Shown here piece by piece: positions 1 to 4,460 of a stretch of 9,145 nucleotides of DNA (its first letter is position 1; every line of letters begins with the position of its first letter). The stretch comes from a bacterium (GTDB lineage: Bacteria; JAMCPX01), in contig DAHXOM010000103.1 of the NCBI GenBank assembly GCA_027364825.1, positions 1 to 9,145 on the forward strand, written 5' to 3'. A model generated the notes under the pieces. The model saw only the letters and a list, made by a program, of their open reading frames with translations, was not told where the DNA came from and did no database searches. The position numbers and the translations under genes are program-made.

Positions 1-162
1 ATCCAGGGCGGTTTATTCTTAAAGGAGTTTGTGGGTGATGCCAACTGGGCACATATCGATATTGCAGGTACCGCATACCTTGAAAAGCCAAAGGCGTATT
101 TTAGAAAGGGCGCAACAGGTGCCGGGGTGAGGTTCCTTATCAGATTTTTTGAAGAACTTTGA
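1..162 (+). CDS. pepA: Leucyl aminopeptidase (M17 family), C-terminal fragment
   Basis: The first 53 codons are open in frame 1 and end at a TGA. They read as the C-terminus of an M17 zinc-dependent cytosolic leucyl aminopeptidase, an enzyme that removes N-terminal residues from peptides. The recognisable pieces are FVGDANWAHIDIAGTAY, followed by a short lysine-rich linker and GATGAGVRFLIRFFEEL. In this family they correspond to the terminal 'W.HiDIAGtA' and 'GaTG.gvR.L..fl' blocks. The catalytic and metal-binding residues lie upstream, outside the window, so activity cannot be judged. Only 10 bases separate its stop from the cobO start, so it is probably the upstream gene of the same transcript. 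The family assignment is strong for such a short fragment; the gene symbol follows common usage. Confidence 0.88.
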   Translation: MQGGLFLKEFVGDANWAHIDIAGTAYLEKPKAYFRKGATGAGVRFLIRFFEEL

Positions 163-172
163 TTGACACGTT

Positions 173-700
173 ATGGAAGGTCCGGGATTAATTCAGGTAT
201 ACACAGGTGGCGGTAAAGGCAAAACCACAGCATCCTTAGGCCTTGCATTAAGGGCAGCAGGCCATGGGTATAAGACCATCATGATACAATTCATGAAGGG
301 TAAGATAGATTATGGGGAGTTAAAGGCCCAGAAATTGCTGGAACCCTATCTTAAGATTGTCCAGGCAGGGGGACCGCATTTTATTAAAAGGGGCAGCCCC
401 TCAAAACAGGACATCAAAATGGCGAATGAGGGTGTCGAAGAGGCGAAAAGGGCATTCAAGGAAGGAAACTATAACATCGTTATACTTGATGAGCTGAACG
501 TTGCCATCGACTTCGGCCTAATAACCATGGATCAGGCAATTGAGCTGATACAGCAAAAGCCGCAGCATGTTGAGCTGATCATCACCGGCAGGTATGCAAA
601 ACAGGAGATTATTGACAGGGCAGACCTTGTAACCGAAATGAAAGAAATAAAGCACTATTATCAAAAAGGGATACAGGCAAGAGATGGCATCGAGAAATAA
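173..700 (+). CDS. cobO: Cob(I)alamin (corrinoid) adenosyltransferase, CobA/CobO/BtuR family
   Basis: This 175-residue cytosolic enzyme transfers the adenosyl group of ATP to the cobalt of a reduced corrinoid, making adenosylcobalamin or an adenosylated precursor. A P-loop is visible at residues 12-21 (GGGKGKTTAS), at the very N-terminus as in CobA/BtuR proteins. A Walker-B-like strand ends in DELN at 106-109. The C-terminal block has ITGR at 137-140, DLVTEMKEIKH at 151-161 and a final GIQARDGIE. The length is normal for the bacterial family. The start ATG lies 10 bases after the pepA-like stop and has no clear Shine-Dalgarno sequence, so translation may be coupled to the upstream gene. The 3' end overlaps the mutase start by 17 bases. 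This suggests that cofactor supply is expressed together with a cofactor user. It is not a PduO-type enzyme, the type most often linked to methylmalonyl-CoA mutases. Confidence 0.93.
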   Translation: MEGPGLIQVYTGGGKGKTTASLGLALRAAGHGYKTIMIQFMKGKIDYGELKAQKLLEPYLKIVQAGGPHFIKRGSPSKQDIKMANEGVEEAKRAFKEGNYNIVILDELNVAIDFGLITMDQAIELIQQKPQHVELIITGRYAKQEIIDRADLVTEMKEIKHYYQKGIQARDGIEK

Positions 701-2318
701 TAAACCAGACAAGAAAAGATTTTCCGGTAAAAGGCTCAAAAGATATTCTACCCTGTCTGATAAAGACCTTGAGCCTATCTATACACCTGAGGACATAGCC
801 GGCTTTGATTATCATGAAAAACTCGGCATGCCCGGTGAATATCCGTTCACCCGCGGTGTATACGATACCATGTACAGGGGCAGGCTCTGGACCATGAGAC
901 AGTTCTCGGGGTTCGGGACTGCCGGGGAAACGAACAAACGGTACAAATACCTGCTCTCTCATGGACAAACAGGACTGTCCGTAGCATTCCACATGCCCAC
1001 GATAATGGGCTATGATTCGGACCACCCGAGATCCATGGGAGAGGTCGGTAAATGCGGGGTCGCCATAGATACGCTCAAGGATATGGAGGTCCTTTTCGAC
1101 GGCATTCCCCTTGATAAGATCACAACGTCGATGACGATCAACGCCCCGGCCATCGTACTGCTTTCGATGTACATAGCGGTAGCCGAGAAGCAGGGTGTCA
1201 GTCCTGATGTTATCAGCGGCACCATCCAGAACGATATCCTGAAAGAGTACATAGCACAAAAGTCCTGGATATATCCGCCTGAGCCGTCCCTGCGTATCAT
1301 CACCGATATATTCGAGTACTGCACAAAGCATGTGCCGCGCTGGAATACGATCAGCATCAGCGGGTACCATATCCGGGAGGCCGGCTCAACCGCTGTTCAG
1401 GAGCTCGCGTTCACGCTTGCAGACGGTATTGCGTATGTGAATGCCGGCAGGGAACGCGGACTGGATGTCGATGATTTTTCGCCGAGGCTTTCGTTCTTCT
1501 TTGATGCACACAACGACTTCTTCGAAGAAATAGCAAAGTTCCGTGCAGCACGGAGGATGTGGGCGAAGATCATGAAGGAAAGGTTTCATGCAAAGAAAGA
1601 AGAATCACTGCGGTTGAGATTCCATACCCAGACAGCCGGGTGCAGCCTTGTTGCACAGCAGCCGATGAACAACATTGTCCGTGTTACCCTGCAGGCGCTT
1701 GCCGCCGTGCTGGGGGGTACACAATCCCTTCACACCAATTCGATGGATGAAACACTTGCCCTCCCGACAGAACAGGCTGTTACCGTGGCATTGCGCACGC
1801 AGCAGATAATTGCCGAGGAGAGCGGTATTGCGAATGTCATCGACCCCCTCGGAGGTTCATACTTCATGGAAAAGCTTACGGATGAGATGGAGCAGGAGGC
1901 ATGGGATTATATCAACAAGATTGACCGGATGGGGGGCATTATCCCGGCCATAGAAAAGGGCTATCCCCAGATGGAGATAGCTGATGCAGCGTACCGGTAC
2001 CAGAGGCAGACGGACAATTCTCAGAAGGTTGTCGTCGGCGTAAATAAGTATAAAATGGAAGAGAAAGAAACAATTCCCACACTCATCATCCCTCCGGAGG
2101 TCGAGCAAAACCAGATAGAAAAGACAAGGACAATAAAAAATAAGAGGGACAATGACAGGGTCCGGACATCGCTTGATAGGTTAATGATTGCGGCAAAGGG
2201 CAATGACAACCTCATGCCGTTTGTGCTCGACGCTGTTAAGGCTTATGCCTCTATAGGAGAGATCATGGATGTCATGAGGGCGGTATTCGGAGAGTACAGG
2301 GACCCCGCCATATTTTAA
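684..2318 (+). CDS. Adenosylcobalamin-dependent acyl-CoA mutase large subunit (methylmalonyl-CoA mutase family, isobutyryl-CoA mutase-like active site)
   Basis: This 544-residue protein is the substrate-binding TIM-barrel subunit of a B12-dependent acyl-CoA carbon-skeleton mutase. Family blocks seen are TRGVYDTMYRGRLWTMRQF (56-74), GLSVAFHMPT (97-106), GTIQNDILKEY (179-189), the IYPPEPSLRI stretch (196-205), ISISGYH with the conserved His229, FSPRLSFFFDAHNDFF, RFHTQTAG, TQSLHTNSMDE, ALPTEQA and NVIDPLGGS. It ends before any B12-binding domain (no DxHxxG), so it needs a separate small subunit, and none is encoded here. Aligned without gaps to the Propionibacterium methylmalonyl-CoA mutase, which I recalled from memory, its Tyr89 is Phe74 and its Arg207 is Gln192. 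The position that is Asp117 in 2-hydroxyisobutyryl-CoA mutase is Ala101. Phe/Gln is the isobutyryl-CoA mutase pattern, so isobutyryl-CoA/n-butyryl-CoA interconversion is the better guess. The ATG at 684 is favoured because the next Met is residue 49; only a weak AGG-GAG precedes it. Confidence 0.9.
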   Translation: MASRNNKPDKKRFSGKRLKRYSTLSDKDLEPIYTPEDIAGFDYHEKLGMPGEYPFTRGVYDTMYRGRLWTMRQFSGFGTAGETNKRYKYLLSHGQTGLSVAFHMPTIMGYDSDHPRSMGEVGKCGVAIDTLKDMEVLFDGIPLDKITTSMTINAPAIVLLSMYIAVAEKQGVSPDVISGTIQNDILKEYIAQKSWIYPPEPSLRIITDIFEYCTKHVPRWNTISISGYHIREAGSTAVQELAFTLADGIAYVNAGRERGLDVDDFSPRLSFFFDAHNDFFEEIAKFRAARRMWAKIMKERFHAKKEESLRLRFHTQTAGCSLVAQQPMNNIVRVTLQALAAVLGGTQSLHTNSMDETLALPTEQAVTVALRTQQIIAEESGIANVIDPLGGSYFMEKLTDEMEQEAWDYINKIDRMGGIIPAIEKGYPQMEIADAAYRYQRQTDNSQKVVVGVNKYKMEEKETIPTLIIPPEVEQNQIEKTRTIKNKRDNDRVRTSLDRLMIAAKGNDNLMPFVLDAVKAYASIGEIMDVMRAVFGEYRDPAIF

Positions 2319-2334
2319 AATGACCGGTACCTTA

Positions 2335-3306
2335 TCAGATATTGTATGACTTGCTGTCGTACATGGATATCTTGTTTTTCCCGGTATTCTTTGCAACGTA
2401 CAGAGCTTCGTCCGCTGATTTTAAAAATTCACTCACACTGTTGATATTGGATTCCGGCAGGTATGCTATACCTATCGAGCACGAAACGCTCTTTATTTTG
2501 CCGCATATATCGGCAACAGCATATTCTCTTATCTTGCTCAGATACCTTTCCGCAACTGCAAGGGCGCCTGTTTTATCCGTTTCCGGCAGCATGGTTATAA
2601 ACTCGTCGCCTCCGTACCGTGCACACACATCCATCTTTCTCAGGCCGGTATTCAGTATCCTGGAAATAATCGTTAAAACCCTGTCACCGACAGGATGCCC
2701 GCATTTATCATTTATGGATTTAAAATGATCCATATCAATCATCAGCAGGGACATTGTCCTGTTGTACCGTTTCAACCTTTCAAATTCTTTCTCAATGGCA
2801 CTTAAGAAAAATCTTCTGTTATAAAGACCGGTCAGTGGATCGATGTTGGAAAGTGTCTCGAGGATCTGGAGCTTTTTCTGTGCCGCCACAAGCTCATCCT
2901 GAAGTATCTTTATCTTGAGGTTGGATTTTACGCTTGCAATAAGCTCGATGGGTGTAAATGGCTTCGTTACGTAGTCCTGAGCACCTTCTTCGAGAATATG
3001 GAATTTGTTGTTCAGTCCCTTTTTATCCGCGACGACAAGAACGGGTATCGTGTCAAGGTCCTGGTGCGATTTCTTTAATTTGAGGAACTTGAATCCGCCG
3101 GATTCCGGCATAAGCAGATCGCATATTACTATATCAGGGTGGTTGGAAATCATCTCCTTGAAGCCTGTTAATCCGTCACTGGCTTCGTAAAACATATCAA
3201 ACATACCGGAATCGGTAAGCATGGATTTGATCTGTTTTCTTGTTGTGGCAGAATCATCAATAATAAGTATACTTCTCCGCATTGTGATGAATTTTGACAA
3301 AAACAT
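2335..3306 (-). CDS. Response regulator with GGDEF output domain (diguanylate cyclase)
   Basis: This protein of up to 323 residues has a receiver domain (about 12-125), a charged helical linker (about 127-153) and a GGDEF domain (about 154-318). Such proteins make cyclic di-GMP from two GTP in response to phosphorylation by a histidine kinase. The receiver shows the acidic pair Asp17-Asp18, phosphoacceptor Asp63 in VICDLLMP, and Lys115 in TKPF. The usual switch Thr/Ser appears to be Ala93. The cyclase domain begins with DPLTGLYNRR (156-165), has metal-ligand Asp191 in MIDMDHF, an intact GGDEF at 232-236, and RKMD at 223-226, which matches the RxxD product-inhibition site. Catalytic activity with feedback inhibition is therefore expected. 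The start is uncertain: the internal ATG at 3280-3282, giving MRRSILIIDDS, fits receiver domains better than the first ATG, which lies inside the promoter-like sequence. No partner kinase is in the window. Confidence 0.92.
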   Translation of the reverse strand: MFLSKFITMRRSILIIDDSATTRKQIKSMLTDSGMFDMFYEASDGLTGFKEMISNHPDIVICDLLMPESGGFKFLKLKKSHQDLDTIPVLVVADKKGLNNKFHILEEGAQDYVTKPFTPIELIASVKSNLKIKILQDELVAAQKKLQILETLSNIDPLTGLYNRRFFLSAIEKEFERLKRYNRTMSLLMIDMDHFKSINDKCGHPVGDRVLTIISRILNTGLRKMDVCARYGGDEFITMLPETDKTGALAVAERYLSKIREYAVADICGKIKSVSCSIGIAYLPESNINSVSEFLKSADEALYVAKNTGKNKISMYDSKSYNI

Positions 3307-3319
3307 GCACAGATGTCAA
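3291..3319 (-). promoter_or_regulatory. Candidate sigma-70-type promoter of the diguanylate cyclase gene, with an inverted repeat
   Basis: Read on the minus strand, a perfect -35 TTGACA (3319-3314) is followed after 17 bases by CAAAAT (3296-3291) as a weaker -10. Initiation would fall near 3284-3285, only two or three bases before the internal ATG at 3282. The transcript would then be almost leaderless, which agrees with the lack of a Shine-Dalgarno sequence. The -35 hexamer is also one arm of an inverted repeat: plus-strand TTGACA at 3294-3299 and TGTCAA at 3314-3319, 14 bases apart. This could be an operator or chance. The call is by eye only. Confidence 0.45.
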
Positions 3320-3442
3320 GGGTTTTTGATTTTACAAATAGTCTTGAACAGCCCCCCTCGTTTATTTTTAAACATATGCCTTTCCCGCAAATCGTTGTAA
3401 GGAAATTTGTTCAAACGGCAACAATGGCACTCAAAACCTGCA
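3307..3442. other. Intergenic gap between the DUF1573 gene and the diguanylate cyclase gene
   Basis: These 136 bases separate two minus-strand genes. Apart from the promoter-like element at the left edge I see no convincing gene. A rho-independent terminator for the lipoprotein operon is not evident: the short palindrome GTTTATTTTTAAAC near 3360-3373 is AT-rich and has no GC stem. Readthrough into the cyclase is therefore possible. Confidence 0.5.
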
Positions 3443-4453
3443 TCACTTGTTCATGACCATAATCCTGAACGGTATCTGCAATACAGGTGTTTTTTTGTCT
3501 GTTGTCAATACCATAATGTCCGAGGTATATTCACCTGCATGCTGAAACGGCTTTGCCGATATATTTATTCTATATATATCGGGAGCCAGTCTCTCCACAG
3601 TTAGGTGCAAATAGTTGCCGGTATCGAAGACCTGTTTTATGGTAAACGGCTTTTTATGCTTGGTGAAAATATAGCTGCTGAATACGGAGGATTCCCTGCC
3701 CTTCAGTAAGATCCCCGAAAAGATTTCGTCCGGATTTGCCTGCAGATCATAAATTTTCTTCGCTTTTACATCAATGCTTAAGACCGGTAGTTGAGCGGAT
3801 GTTGTGTGGATTACGATATGAGTTTTTAAAAGACCCGCTGGCATTCGCTTATCAAGCTTTATTTCTATATCATATTCGTGCCGCCCTTTATCGTTTATGG
3901 ATGTTTTAATATATGGAGATACCGATGCTGCAGACGTTATTGCCATGGCTGTGGAGGAAAAAACAACTGTCTGCGAAAGAGCGCTTTTTTTCGTTACGTC
4001 TCCGAAGTCCACATTCTCGGGCTGTAGTGAAAAGAGCTGCTTTACAGAAGCGGTTATTTTAAAGACCAGCACCCTTTCATTTGCTGCATTGGTATAAACT
4101 ATGATCCTGTGATCTATCGGTCCGGCCAGGCCTTTTGTATCCAGCCTTACCGATAAAACAATATCGCCCTGCGGCTTTATCTCACGGTTTACCACGCTTG
4201 CAAAGATGCATCTGCAGGGTGACATAATGCCTTCGATGAGCAGGGGTTTCCCTCCGTCATTCTTAATATAAAAATCATGCGTTACTATAGCACCGGCATT
4301 GAGCTGGGAGAAATCGTATGCGGTTTGAGGAACTATGACATGAGGGTAGGCCGTTGTATGCTTTCTGCATGACGTAATGTCGATAGAAAGGAAGAGTAAA
4401 AAAACAGCAAGCACAAAATAAAGTCGTCTTTTATTCAAACTCCCATCTTGCAT
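3443..4453 (-). CDS. DUF1573-type lipoprotein with three Ig-like domains
   Basis: This is a 336-residue predicted lipoprotein of unknown function. A basic N-region (KRR at 8-10) and a hydrophobic core lead to a lipobox ITSC with the lipidated residue Cys29, so the protein should be anchored in a membrane facing the periplasm or outside. Three similar beta-rich segments follow, at about 44-134, 140-230 and 234-336. The first matches the DUF1573 pattern: FSQLNAGAIVTHDFYIKN, then PLLIEGIMSPCRC, where the family usually has a Ser-Cys-Gly-Cys motif; here Arg81 sits between Cys80 and Cys82. The second has VDFGDVTKKS. Members of this ASH/Ig-like group are generally taken as protein-interaction modules in envelopes. 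The start is 7 bases after the stop of the propeller-phosphoesterase gene, so the two are almost certainly co-transcribed. No strong ribosome binding site precedes the ATG; GGAT lies 14-17 bases upstream. Confidence 0.8.
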   Translation of the reverse strand: MQDGSLNKRRLYFVLAVFLLFLSIDITSCRKHTTAYPHVIVPQTAYDFSQLNAGAIVTHDFYIKNDGGKPLLIEGIMSPCRCIFASVVNREIKPQGDIVLSVRLDTKGLAGPIDHRIIVYTNAANERVLVFKITASVKQLFSLQPENVDFGDVTKKSALSQTVVFSSTAMAITSAASVSPYIKTSINDKGRHEYDIEIKLDKRMPAGLLKTHIVIHTTSAQLPVLSIDVKAKKIYDLQANPDEIFSGILLKGRESSVFSSYIFTKHKKPFTIKQVFDTGNYLHLTVERLAPDIYRINISAKPFQHAGEYTSDIMVLTTDKKTPVLQIPFRIMVMNK

Positions 4454-4460
4454 TTTCAGC

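Noticed and set aside
609..1370. A 253-codon open frame on the minus strand opposite the mutase gene
   Set aside because: It lies wholly antisense to well-conserved mutase codons, has no recognisable domain and no ribosome binding site; its composition is what the reverse of this gene would give.
684..2318. 2-hydroxyisobutyryl-CoA mutase as the identity of the mutase
   Set aside because: That enzyme has Ile and Asp at the positions that are Phe74 and Ala101 here, so only the Gln is shared.
3376..3456. A 26-codon plus-strand ORF in the gap after the DUF1573 gene
   Set aside because: It has no ribosome binding site, runs into the opposite gene, and shows no recognisable sequence.
3556..3582. 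A 9-base perfect inverted repeat, CCGATATAT with ATATATCGG and a 9-base loop, considered as a terminator or operator
   Set aside because: It is inside the DUF1573 coding region about 110 bases before its stop, is AT-rich, and has no following T-run, so chance within codons for DIYRINIS is the simpler explanation.
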